Shown: piece after piece, positions 7,794 to 15,521 of the stretch
Numbering within the stretch: the stretch's first letter is position 1
How the letters are laid out: each line of letters opens with the position of its first letter
Assembly: GCA_035294465.1 (NCBI GenBank)
Contig: DATGKW010000131.1
Coordinates: forward strand, 1 to 27,800
DNA length: 27,800 bases
Source: Paraktedonobacter sp035294465
GTDB lineage: Bacteria; Chloroflexota; Ktedonobacteria; Ktedonobacterales; Ktedonobacteraceae
Direction: 5' to 3'
The notes under the pieces: generated by a model
What the model saw: the letters and a program-made list of their open reading frames with translations, nothing else
Told to the model about the DNA's origin: nothing
Databases searched by the model: none
Position numbers and translations under genes: made by a program

Positions 7794-8217
7794 GAATAGC
7801 ATCATTGGAGAGTCTGTCGAGTTTGCGCGGTTCCCACCTGCTCTCCGTGTTCACATCACGAAAATGCGCAGAAAGAGCAGGGGCGTTGCGCGAGATACGA
7901 GCGAAGTGCATGTCTCGTAGAACATTCCTGCTCTGGAGAGCACGCGAAGGCGACAGAAGTCAAGATAAGAAAGGAGGTGCGTCAGCCAGAAAGTATTCTA
8001 CTACTTGGACAATGGTAGTGCTTCTCATTTGCATCCATCGCCCTCATCAGGACGAGCCGAAGCCATCTACGCGGAAGTAGATGACCTCTTCTGCCGGCAG
8101 GCATGACGCCTGCTCGTAAGGAAGCAGACGCTTTGAGGCTAGATCTTCTTTTCGCCAAATGCTTGCTGGCGATAACATGTATCGTATCGAGTCTCATGGT
8201 TTAAGGAGGAAGCTTCA
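7794..8217 (+). other. Long structured 5' leader of the acetate permease
   Basis: About 424 bases separate the operator from the permease start, with no convincing gene. A nested structure spans 7874-7934: the outer arms AGAGCAGG/CCTGCTCT enclose TACGAG/CTCGTA. Two further hairpins lie at 8064-8083 (CATCTAC/GTAGATG) and 8097-8113 (GCAGGC/GCCTGC). A near-perfect Shine-Dalgarno sequence, AAAGGAGGTG at 7970-7979, is not followed by a start codon at normal spacing. The leader could hold a riboswitch, a regulatory RNA or gene remains. I do not recognise a known riboswitch class. Confidence 0.5.
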
Positions 8218-8853
8218 ATGGCTCAATTTGCAGCTCAAGGTACACATGCTGAGCACGAAGCAACCAGCACTATTGCGAATGCTGCGCCGCTTGGCCTGAG
8301 CGCTTTCGCAACTACGACAGCCGTGCTGAGTTGCGTCAACGCTGGTTTTATCGTTCCGTCGCAAGCTGGTATCAACATTTTTATCGGCCTTGCTCTCTTT
8401 TATGGTGGTATCGTCCAGATTCTGGCCGGCATGTGGGAATTCAGACGCGGCCAGATCCTTTCCGCTACTGTCTTCTCTTCGTATGGTGGTTTCTGGGTCG
8501 CGACCGCAGCCATCTTCATTCCCGGCTTCGGCATTCTGAACGCGTTCTCCAGCTCACCGACACTGCTTCATCAAGCTATGGGGACCTACTTCCTGTGCTG
8601 GACCATCCTCACAGGCATCTTTTTCCTTGCCTCGTTGAGAACTAATCTGGCGCTGCTGTTCGTCCTCGGCTTGCTGTTCCTGACCTACCTCTTCCTGACG
8701 ATTGCGGAGCTAGCAGGCTTGAACACCGTTCTTATGCAGATCGGTGGCTGGCTCGGCATTGCTACCGCGCTAGCGGCCTGGTACACCGCGCTGGCCGACC
8801 TGTTGCACTCCGGTAATAGCGTCTTCAGGCTCCCACTTGGAGAGATCGGGTAG
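8218..8853 (+). CDS. satP: Acetate uptake transporter (SatP/YaaH, GPR1/FUN34 family)
   Basis: This 211-residue six-helix membrane protein belongs to the AceTr family, which imports acetate and succinate with protons. The family signature appears as NAAPLGLSAF at 21-30 (usually NPAPLGL), followed by AGMWEFRRG at 70-78 and SSYGGFW at 87-93. An ideal AAGGAGGAAG site lies just before the ATG. The gene has its own MarR-controlled promoter and a long leader, and is divergent from the marR-ClC operon. Tandem hairpins follow its stop. Coupling to a chloride carrier suggests a role in weak-acid or pH homeostasis, which is inference. Confidence 0.92.
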   Translation: MAQFAAQGTHAEHEATSTIANAAPLGLSAFATTTAVLSCVNAGFIVPSQAGINIFIGLALFYGGIVQILAGMWEFRRGQILSATVFSSYGGFWVATAAIFIPGFGILNAFSSSPTLLHQAMGTYFLCWTILTGIFFLASLRTNLALLFVLGLLFLTYLFLTIAELAGLNTVLMQIGGWLGIATALAAWYTALADLLHSGNSVFRLPLGEIG

Positions 8854-8868
8854 TCTTTGCGGAGAAAA

Positions 8869-8898
8869 GCAGGAGCACACAAAGGTGTGTGCCCCTGC
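8869..8898 (+). repeat. First hairpin downstream of the acetate permease
   Basis: GCAGG-a-GCACAC (8869-8880) pairs with GTGTGC-c-CCTGC (8887-8898) around a 6-base loop. It lies 15 bases after the permease stop and immediately precedes a second, stronger hairpin. Confidence 0.7.
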
Positions 8899-8940
8899 CA
8901 GGGGAAAGCAGGGCTTTAACCCTGCCTTCCCCTGTTTCTT
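8899..8940 (+). terminator. Rho-independent terminator before ftsH
   Basis: CAGGGGAA-a-GCAGGG (8899-8913) pairs with CCCTGC-c-TTCCCCTG (8920-8934), giving 14 base pairs with one mismatch, followed by TTTCTT. It should stop permease transcripts, yet the ftsH start is only about 25 bases further on. Confidence 0.8.
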
Positions 8941-8963
8941 TCACACGCTGGTTCGGTGCAATC

Positions 8964-11138
8964 ATGGAAACGAAACACAACCACCATAAGAGAATAGATC
9001 GAGATGCGCTGGTAAAGTTCCTTCGCAAGTATGGACAGTCGATGCTGACCGGCCTACTCCTCTTCGTTCTCGTCCTTCTCCTTTGCAGCATTTTTAACCT
9101 GCTGCCGGGTCCTCTCGCAGATCAGCCTCCAGACAATGCCACTGGCGTTTCTTTCGAGATATTTGTGAGCCAGATCAAAACAGGCAATATGCGTGTGGTC
9201 ACGATCCAGGGCAGCGAATTGACAGCAAATCTGGCCCGCTCTCTCCGAGGGCGGGCCTGCGGCGCTTCTTCAGCAACCTCGCCCACAAATGGAGTGTTCG
9301 GGTCCTCTGACGGACTCGCTCAAGATGATCCTACTTGTACAATATATGTGAACGCTCCAGCCCAGAGCACCGAAGCACTTTTACCTATGCTTCTCCACGC
9401 GGGCGTGACGGTCAAAACGCAGCCTGCTCAACCAGCATTGTTTCCTCTGCTTCGCCTCTTTTGTATCGTCGCTCTGGCCATGATCCTGCTCGTTGTCGTG
9501 GAGTACTTTTTTCGGAGAAACAGAAATTCAACTTCCCCTCCAGATCAATACTCTCAGTTTCTGAAAAGCCGCGCGCGTCGTGTCACAGGCACGCTTTCGC
9601 ACGCCCCAACCGGGTCTGCGCCCGCATCATCTCCCGGCGCAGAGCGCTCTCCGTTGACTTCTGCCCGCTCAACTTCTCAGGTGAGATTTACTGACGTCGC
9701 AGGTATCGATGAAGCGCGCGCCGAACTGGAAGAGGTTGTGCAGTTTCTCCGCTACCCGGAGCGCTTCCAGCGCCTGGGCGCCCATATGCCGAGTGGCATC
9801 TTGCTGGCCGGTCCTCCTGGCACAGGCAAAACTTTGCTCGCCAGGGCGGTAGCAGGCGAAGCGGGCGTGCCCTTTTTTCATATGAGTGCATCTGAATTTG
9901 TGGAAGTATTCGTCGGGGTTGGAGCCAGCCGGGTGCGCGATCTCTTTCAGCAAGCTCGCCGGTCCGCCCCCTGTGTGGTCTTTCTCGATGAAATTGACGC
10001 GGTGGGCCGCAAACGCTCGCTACGCCCGACCGATTCGGGAGAACGGGACCAGACACTGAATCAGTTATTGATCGAGCTTGACGGCTTCAAGAGCCGAAGC
10101 AGCGTAGTTGTGCTGGCAGCGACAAATCGCCTCGACATGCTGGATGCAGCGCTGCTCCGGCCTGGCCGCTTCGACCGCCACATCACCATCCCCCTCCCCG
10201 ACCGCGCCGGGCGCGAGGCAATCCTGCGCATCCACACACGCCATACCCCCCTGGATGCCGGAGTACGCCTTGATCACCTCGCCCGCCTGACCGTCGGCAT
10301 GAGCGGAGCCGAACTGGCAAACCTGGTAAATGAGGCCGCTCTCTATGCCGCTCGCCATAATCTGACCAGTCTTACCCCGGAGTGCTTCAAGGAGGCTCTT
10401 GCGCGCTTGCAGCTTGGGGTGCAACGCTCGCTCGTAGTCAGCGAGCGAGAACAACGTATGATTGCTTTTCACGAATGCGGCCATGCACTTGTTGCCTTCT
10501 ATGTACCGGAGGCCGTCCCGGTCAACTCTATCACGCTGCTGGCGCGCGGTCGGCACCTGGGCATAACTCAGTTCGCCCCTCAAGAGGATCGCTATAACCT
10601 CAGCAAAGCAGCTTTGCTGGCGCGCATCGCCGTAAGGCTGGGCGGGCGTGTGGCCGTAGAGCTCGCCTTCGGGCCAGAAGAGATAACTACCAGAGCAGAG
10701 GATGACCTTCAAGCAGCGACCGCCCTGGCCTGGCGCATGGTGACACGTTGGGGCATGGGCAAACAAACAGGAGTGGTCTTCGCGGATTATGAGGGGAGTA
10801 TGCCGTCCTCTGTTGCGAGCCAGGCCGCGCACTTCGTCACATCCGCTTCGCAAGAAGTCTCGCGAATCGAGCCATCTTCTCTGCCAGCGCAAAGCAAGAG
10901 CGCGTTGCTTGAACGGAGTTTTGCCGAATCGATGGCCAGGCTCCACTCCACCAGTAGCTCATCAATGGCCGCGATGATTGATGACGAGGTACGGCACATT
11001 GTAGAGGAGGGACGCGAAGCAGCCTACCTTGTGCTCAGGGAACACTACAACCAGCTTACCCACCTCGTCGATATCCTCATGGAGCAGGAGCAATTGGAGC
11101 GGCAACAGGTTGAATCTCTCCTCTCAGAGCTTCGTTGA
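8964..11138 (+). CDS. ftsH: FtsH-family membrane AAA+ zinc protease
   Basis: This 724-residue ATP-dependent membrane protease has two transmembrane segments (about 26-47 and 159-183) flanking an extracytoplasmic domain of about 110 residues with two cysteines. The AAA domain shows Walker A GPPGTGKT at 283-290, Walker B VVFLDEID at 338-345, and the second region of homology ending in LLRPGRFDR. The zinc site is HECGH at 503-507 with a third ligand, Asp581, in TTRAEDDLQAAT. The usual motifs are HEAGH and TTGA..DL, so a Cys and an Arg are small departures. The ATG at 8964 is chosen because an upstream GTG frame falls inside the hairpins. No clear ribosome binding site is visible. It is probably one of several paralogues in its genome. 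Confidence 0.92.
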   Translation: METKHNHHKRIDRDALVKFLRKYGQSMLTGLLLFVLVLLLCSIFNLLPGPLADQPPDNATGVSFEIFVSQIKTGNMRVVTIQGSELTANLARSLRGRACGASSATSPTNGVFGSSDGLAQDDPTCTIYVNAPAQSTEALLPMLLHAGVTVKTQPAQPALFPLLRLFCIVALAMILLVVVEYFFRRNRNSTSPPDQYSQFLKSRARRVTGTLSHAPTGSAPASSPGAERSPLTSARSTSQVRFTDVAGIDEARAELEEVVQFLRYPERFQRLGAHMPSGILLAGPPGTGKTLLARAVAGEAGVPFFHMSASEFVEVFVGVGASRVRDLFQQARRSAPCVVFLDEIDAVGRKRSLRPTDSGERDQTLNQLLIELDGFKSRSSVVVLAATNRLDMLDAALLRPGRFDRHITIPLPDRAGREAILRIHTRHTPLDAGVRLDHLARLTVGMSGAELANLVNEAALYAARHNLTSLTPECFKEALARLQLGVQRSLVVSEREQRMIAFHECGHALVAFYVPEAVPVNSITLLARGRHLGITQFAPQEDRYNLSKAALLARIAVRLGGRVAVELAFGPEEITTRAEDDLQAATALAWRMVTRWGMGKQTGVVFADYEGSMPSSVASQAAHFVTSASQEVSRIEPSSLPAQSKSALLERSFAESMARLHSTSSSSMAAMIDDEVRHIVEEGREAAYLVLREHYNQLTHLVDILMEQEQLERQQVESLLSELR

Positions 11139-11882
11139 AGTATCTACCGAACCATTTTCGCCCGGCTGCTCATCAGCAAGCAGAGAGAAAAGGGCTTTAT
11201 CACTCGTGGGATGGCGCAGGTTGATGGAGACGGCTTCCATCCCCGTCTCAGTTCGCAGAGCAACGAGCGATCTTGCCAGGCGGAGCGCGTCACTTGTGGT
11301 ACAAACCATCTCCAACTTATCTCGCCCATTACCGGTCTGGACTTCAATCTGCTCCAGGGATGCCCCTGTCTCCGTGCAAATGTCGTAGACACGGCTGAGC
11401 AGAGAAGCCTCAGCCGTGACCTTGATACGCAGGTGGGAAACTTCTGCCGGACGATGGACACGCCGGCGCAATGGGCGTAATAGCGTTAGCACAGCAATCG
11501 TCAAGATGGTCGTGAAGATGGCCTCTAGAAGCAGCCCGGCACCACAGGCCAGCCCGATAGCTGCCACGACCCAGATAGCCGCTGCTGTCGTTAGCCCCTT
11601 GACCACCTCTTTGCGCAAGAGAATCGTTCCCGCACCGAGAAACCCGATCCCGCTGACAACCTGCGCAGCGATACGCGAGGGATCGAGCACGACGTTGTTC
11701 GTGCCAAGAATGTCTGCAAAGCCAAACGTAGAGACAATCATAATCAGAGACGACCCAAGCGCGACCAGGGCGTTGGTTCGTAAGCCAGCAGAGCGTTCTC
11801 CTCGTTCTCGTTCAAGCCCGACGCAGGCCCCAAGAACGAGCGCCAGACCGAGTCGGAGGAGCGCGGTTTGAATTGAGATCAT
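11124..11882 (-). CDS. MgtC/SapB-family membrane protein
   Basis: This 252-residue protein has an N-terminal MgtC domain of about five membrane helices (about 5-140). Family hallmarks are VGLERERGERSAGLRT at 21-36, which leads into helix two, and DPSRIAAQVVSGIGFLGAG at 67-85. A C-terminal ACT-like cytoplasmic domain covers about 148-235. MgtC proteins are linked to growth in low magnesium and to control of ATP synthase in pathogens; the role in free-living bacteria is not settled. GGGGAGAAGG precedes the ATG at 11882. The gene converges on ftsH and their coding ends overlap by 15 bases. FtsH degrades MgtC in Salmonella, so the pairing may matter. Confidence 0.9.
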   Translation of the reverse strand: MISIQTALLRLGLALVLGACVGLERERGERSAGLRTNALVALGSSLIMIVSTFGFADILGTNNVVLDPSRIAAQVVSGIGFLGAGTILLRKEVVKGLTTAAAIWVVAAIGLACGAGLLLEAIFTTILTIAVLTLLRPLRRRVHRPAEVSHLRIKVTAEASLLSRVYDICTETGASLEQIEVQTGNGRDKLEMVCTTSDALRLARSLVALRTETGMEAVSINLRHPTSDKALFSLLADEQPGENGSVDTSTKL

Positions 11883-12025
11883 GGACCTTCTCCCCTCGCT
11901 AGTAATTGCTGTCCCCACGAGAATTGTTAAGTCTATATTAATAGAATATTAATTGAATGTTAAATATCACCTTATCACTTTTCCACACTCTTTGACAAGG
12001 GATCTCCTGCCCCTCACCTACCGCC

Positions 12026-12055
12026 GGGACACCTACGCCCTGGACGTTTTATAAT
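12026..12055 (+). promoter_or_regulatory. Promoter of the catabolic operon
   Basis: A perfect TATAAT (12050-12055) is preceded, after 18 bases, by GGGACA (12026-12031), which matches TTGACA at four of six positions. The leader to the first gene would be about 65 bases. The rest of 11883-12025 is AT-rich divergent-promoter sequence with no gene. Confidence 0.55.
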
Positions 12056-12126
12056 GGATCTTGGATTTTGTATCATTCACCAGAAAAGCCACCAGACGAA
12101 TATTGCGTCTTGAAAGAGAAGTGAAC

Positions 12127-13113
12127 ATGCGAACGATAGCAATTGAAGAACACTTTCTGTCAGAGGGATTCCGGGAGGCGATGAAGAGAAACCCTCGCAG
12201 ACAGGCAGGAACTCTGGCACATGCCATTCCAGCCAGGGTGGAAGAGAAACTCAGTGATCTCGACATCCTCCGTCTAAGGGATATGGACGCGGGCGATATT
12301 GACTTTCAGGTTATCTCTCACGGTGTGGCAGATACAGGGCCTCTTCCTGTAAGCGACGAGATAAGCCTGGCGCAGGCAGCCAACGATCAATTGGCCGCTG
12401 CCGTTGCCGCCCACTCGGATCGATTCGCGGGCTTTGCTACTCTGCCGATGGCCGACCCCGGGGCAGCGGCCAATGAGCTTGAGCGGGCCGTGCGTTCGTT
12501 AAGATTTAAAGGCGCGATGATTAACGGCACGATCAATGGGCGCTTCCTCGACGATCCAGCTTTCCTGCCAGTTCTAGAGCGGGCCGTGACCCTGGACGTG
12601 CCGATCTATATTCATCCCGCGCCTCCGCCAATGACTGTGTGGGAGGCGTACTACGCGGGCTTTGATACGGCGGTAAGCCGTTCCTTAGCAACTAGCGGCT
12701 GGGGCTGGCATTCCGAGGTGGGTATTCACGCGCTGCGGCTGATTGTGAGCGGCGTATTCGAGCGCCTTCCTGGCCTGCAAATCATCATCGGACATATGGG
12801 TGAGATGATTCCCTTTATGCTCGCTCGCATCGACGATACGCTCTCCAACTTTACCGCAGCAAATAACCTGCCACGTAAAGTGTCTGAATACTTTTTACAG
12901 CATTTTTACATCACCACCAGCGGCTTCTTTACCAATCCGCCACTTTTGCTCGCGTTGCAAACCGTAGGTGCGGATCGCATTATCTTCTCCGTCGATTATC
13001 CCTACAGCTCGAACGAGCGAGGCCGGGCCTTCCTGGATAACGCACCAATCAGCCCGGTTGACAAAGAGAAGATCAGTCACCTGAACGCCGAGCGGTTGCT
13101 GAAACTTGGATAG
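12127..13113 (+). CDS. Amidohydrolase-2 family protein (aromatic-acid decarboxylase-like)
   Basis: This 328-residue TIM-barrel metal enzyme resembles gamma-resorcylate and 2,3-dihydroxybenzoate decarboxylases. The N-terminal motif IAIEEHF gives Glu7 and His9 in place of the usual HxH. Further ligands are His163 (IYIHPAPP), His223 (IIGHMGE) and Asp290 (FSVDYPY), spaced as in gamma-resorcylate decarboxylase. The ATG at 12127 is preferred because the family begins almost directly with this motif; GAGAAG upstream is a modest ribosome binding site. It heads a plus-strand cluster with a thiolase and two acyl-CoA dehydrogenases. It may feed an aromatic or ring-derived acid into CoA-dependent breakdown. 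Substrate is not predictable by eye; hydrolase activity is the alternative. Confidence 0.85.
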   Translation: MRTIAIEEHFLSEGFREAMKRNPRRQAGTLAHAIPARVEEKLSDLDILRLRDMDAGDIDFQVISHGVADTGPLPVSDEISLAQAANDQLAAAVAAHSDRFAGFATLPMADPGAAANELERAVRSLRFKGAMINGTINGRFLDDPAFLPVLERAVTLDVPIYIHPAPPPMTVWEAYYAGFDTAVSRSLATSGWGWHSEVGIHALRLIVSGVFERLPGLQIIIGHMGEMIPFMLARIDDTLSNFTAANNLPRKVSEYFLQHFYITTSGFFTNPPLLLALQTVGADRIIFSVDYPYSSNERGRAFLDNAPISPVDKEKISHLNAERLLKLG

Positions 13114-13119
13114 CCCGCC

Positions 13120-13149
13120 TTGTACTCTGCCTCTTCTATCGCGTACAAT
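13120..13149 (+). promoter_or_regulatory. Possible weak promoter before the thiolase gene
   Basis: TTGTAC (13120-13125) and TACAAT (13144-13149) are 18 bases apart. TTGTAC...GTACAA also forms an inverted repeat that could be a regulator site. It lies in the 104-base gap between the amidohydrolase and thiolase genes, so the thiolase genes may have their own start. Confidence 0.3.
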
Positions 13150-13217
13150 GACCTGTATAGAAGAGCATTCTCCTTAGTGCCACCATCGAACCAAAGCAAA
13201 CAAGGAGCTAACCTACC

Positions 13218-14384
13218 ATGACACAACGCGAAGCAGTGATTGTTGAGGCGGTTCGCACGGCAATTGGCCGCCGCAATGGACGCCTGAAAGACTGGCACCC
13301 GGTGGACCTGCTGGCCCAGGTGCTGAACGAAGTAGTACGCCGCGCGGGCATCGAGGCCCGACTGGTAGATGATGTGATTATAGGCTGTGTGAGCCAGGTC
13401 GGCGAACAGGCTCTGAACCTGGGGCGCAACGCCGTGCTGGCTGCGGGCTTCCCCGAATCGGTGCCGGGCACGACGGTTGACCGCCAGTGCGGCTCCAGTC
13501 AGCAGGCCATTCATTTTGCCGCGCAGGGCGTGATCAGCGGTGCCTATGATATCGCCATTGCCGGAGGCGTCGAGTCGATGACCCGTGTGCCGATGGGGTC
13601 CAATTCGCAGGGACCGGGCGCGCCCTTTGGCCCGTTGATGGTCGAGCGCTACCATCACGGCCTGGTTCACCAGGGTATCAGCGCAGAACTGGTGGCGCAA
13701 AAGTGGGAACTGACACGCGAGCAGCTTGACGAGTTCAGCCTGGAGAGTCACAGGAGAGCCGCGCGAGCCACGACGGAGGGTCGGTTCGCTGGTCAGATCC
13801 TGCCCATTAAAGTCAAGGACGAAGAGGGGAATACCATCCTTTTTGAGCGCGATGAGGGCATTCGCACCGATACCAGCCTGGAGAAGCTCGCCGCTCTCAA
13901 ACCGTCCTTTAAGCCCGACGGCCTGATTACCGCTGGCAACTCCTCACAGATCAGCGACGGCGCGGCGGCTGTCTTGATCATGGAACGCGGGACTGCCGAG
14001 CGCCTGGGTCTCAGGCCACGAGCGCGTTTTGTCGCCTTTGCACTGGCCGGAGATGATCCGGTCCTGATGCTCACCGCGCCGATTCCTGCGACCGAGAAGG
14101 TCTTGCAGAAGGCTGGGATGACGCTTGAGCAGATAGACTTGATCGAGATTAATGAGGCATTCGCCAGCGTCGTTCTGGCCTGGCAGAAAGCCACCGGGGC
14201 CGATCTCGCGAAGGTTAACGTCAATGGTGGCGCAGTCGCTATCGGCCACCCGCTTGGCGCTTCGGGCGCGCGCATTACAACCATGCTGGTAAACGAACTT
14301 GAGCGTAGCGGCGGGCGCTATGGCCTGCAAACGATCTGCGAAGGTGGCGGTACGGCCAATGCCATGATCATCGAAAGGATATAG
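13218..14384 (+). CDS. Thiolase (acetyl-CoA C-acyltransferase)
   Basis: This 388-residue thiolase cleaves 3-ketoacyl-CoA with CoA, or condenses two acetyl-CoA. The nucleophile is Cys91 in VDRQCGSSQQAIHF. NEAFA, GHPLGASGAR (His344) and CEGGGTANAM (Cys374) complete the active site. Length and motifs match the family throughout. AAGGAG lies about 12 bases before the ATG. The stop lies 5 bases before the next gene, so translation is likely coupled. With two acyl-CoA dehydrogenases it forms a partial beta-oxidation set; no hydratase or 3-hydroxyacyl-CoA dehydrogenase is present here, so those steps must be encoded elsewhere. Confidence 0.95.
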   Translation: MTQREAVIVEAVRTAIGRRNGRLKDWHPVDLLAQVLNEVVRRAGIEARLVDDVIIGCVSQVGEQALNLGRNAVLAAGFPESVPGTTVDRQCGSSQQAIHFAAQGVISGAYDIAIAGGVESMTRVPMGSNSQGPGAPFGPLMVERYHHGLVHQGISAELVAQKWELTREQLDEFSLESHRRAARATTEGRFAGQILPIKVKDEEGNTILFERDEGIRTDTSLEKLAALKPSFKPDGLITAGNSSQISDGAAAVLIMERGTAERLGLRPRARFVAFALAGDDPVLMLTAPIPATEKVLQKAGMTLEQIDLIEINEAFASVVLAWQKATGADLAKVNVNGGAVAIGHPLGASGARITTMLVNELERSGGRYGLQTICEGGGTANAMIIERI

Positions 14385-14389
14385 ACGCC

Positions 14390-15505
14390 ATGCCCAATTT
14401 TGCCCCAACCGAGGAGCAGGAAGAGGTTCGCGAACTGGCGCGCAGCCTGGCCAGTGAACATCTACGCCCGTATGGCCGCGAGGCCGAACGCGCGGCTAAC
14501 GTTCCGGCTGAGCTGCTGCGCACGCTCGCCTCGACCGGCCTGACCACGCCTTTCCCAGAAGAGTTCGGCGGCTCCGGGCCAATCGAGGCCGTGACGTATA
14601 CGCTGATCGCAGAAGAACTGGGCTTCGGCGACGGCGCGATTGCCATGCATGTGCTCGGCTCGCTGATGGGTCCTCTAACCGTAATGCTGGCCGGCAGCGA
14701 GCAGCAGCAGCGCGCATATCTTCCGCCTTTCTGCGACGCGCAGGGCGGCTATCTGCGCCACGGCAGCCTGGCCTTTGCCGAACGCACCGGCGGCTACACT
14801 CTCGGTGAGATCAGCGCCACGGTACGTATGGATAGGAGCACTCCCAGCGGCGATACCTCGTGGATCGTGAACGGAACCAAACGAGATGTTATTCATGGAG
14901 CAGCGTCTAGCCCACGTGTTATATTGGCACGCCTGGACGGTCAGCCCGGCCCGCACGGCCTTTGCGCGCTGGTGGTTCCTGATGAAACACCTGGGCTGCG
15001 TATCACGCACGATGACAATAAGCTCGGCCTGATCGCTGCTCCCAGCGCATCGTATACCCTGGAGGAAGCGCGGCTTCCCGCGGATAGCCTGCTGGGCGAA
15101 CCAGGCCATCCGGGCGTGGTACGAGCCGCGACGCTCTACCAGCTCCTGCGTGCAGGCGTAGCCTGCGGTATGGCCCGCGCCGGCCTGGAGTACGCGGCCG
15201 ACTACGCCCGTCAGCGCATCGCCTTTGGCCGGCCCATTGTCTCCTACCAGGGCATCGCTTTCATGTTCGCCGAAATGGCCATGAAGCTGGATGCCGCGCG
15301 CCTGCTGCTCTGGCGAGCTGCGACCAGCTGGGACAAAGGCACCGAGGTGGCAACCCTGGCCCGCGAAGCAGAGGCGGCCCACTATCAGGCGCTCAAAATC
15401 GCAAAATCCGCCACCATCGATACCATCCAGATTCTGGGCGGAGCTGGCTTTATGCAAGACCACCCGGCTGAGATGTGGATGCGCAACGCAGCGGCGATGG
15501 AATGA
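14390..15505 (+). CDS. Acyl-CoA dehydrogenase family protein, short C-terminus
   Basis: This 371-residue FAD-dependent acyl-CoA dehydrogenase oxidises an acyl-CoA at the alpha-beta bond and passes electrons to ETF. The N-terminal helical domain (FGGSGPIEAVTYTLIAEELG), the central beta domain and the C-terminal helices (YARQRIAFGRPIVSYQGIAFMFAEM, ILGGAGFMQDHPAEMWMRNAAAME) are recognisable. It stops at TGA directly after the MWMRNA helix and lacks the last 20 to 25 residues, where many members carry the catalytic Glu in an EGT segment. The usual AL(T/S)EP signature of the middle domain is also altered (SLAFAERTGG). It could act on an unusual substrate or pair with the next protein. It is 5 bases from the thiolase and 16 bases from the next gene. 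Confidence 0.88.
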   Translation: MPNFAPTEEQEEVRELARSLASEHLRPYGREAERAANVPAELLRTLASTGLTTPFPEEFGGSGPIEAVTYTLIAEELGFGDGAIAMHVLGSLMGPLTVMLAGSEQQQRAYLPPFCDAQGGYLRHGSLAFAERTGGYTLGEISATVRMDRSTPSGDTSWIVNGTKRDVIHGAASSPRVILARLDGQPGPHGLCALVVPDETPGLRITHDDNKLGLIAAPSASYTLEEARLPADSLLGEPGHPGVVRAATLYQLLRAGVACGMARAGLEYAADYARQRIAFGRPIVSYQGIAFMFAEMAMKLDAARLLLWRAATSWDKGTEVATLAREAEAAHYQALKIAKSATIDTIQILGGAGFMQDHPAEMWMRNAAAME

Positions 15506-15521
15506 CGAGGAGGCGAGATGT

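Noticed and set aside
7805..8080. 91-codon frame with TTG start in the permease leader
   Set aside because: No ribosome binding site, no recognisable content, and it runs through the predicted leader hairpins.
8889..8963. Upstream GTG start extending FtsH by 25 residues
   Set aside because: The codons lie in the tandem hairpins, and the added residues are not typical of an FtsH N-terminus.
10065..10946. 293-codon open frame opposite ftsH
   Set aside because: Antisense to the AAA and protease domains, without recognisable motifs or start signals.
13077..13751. 224-codon open frame opposite the thiolase gene
   Set aside because: Shadow of the thiolase strand; composition shows no protein family.
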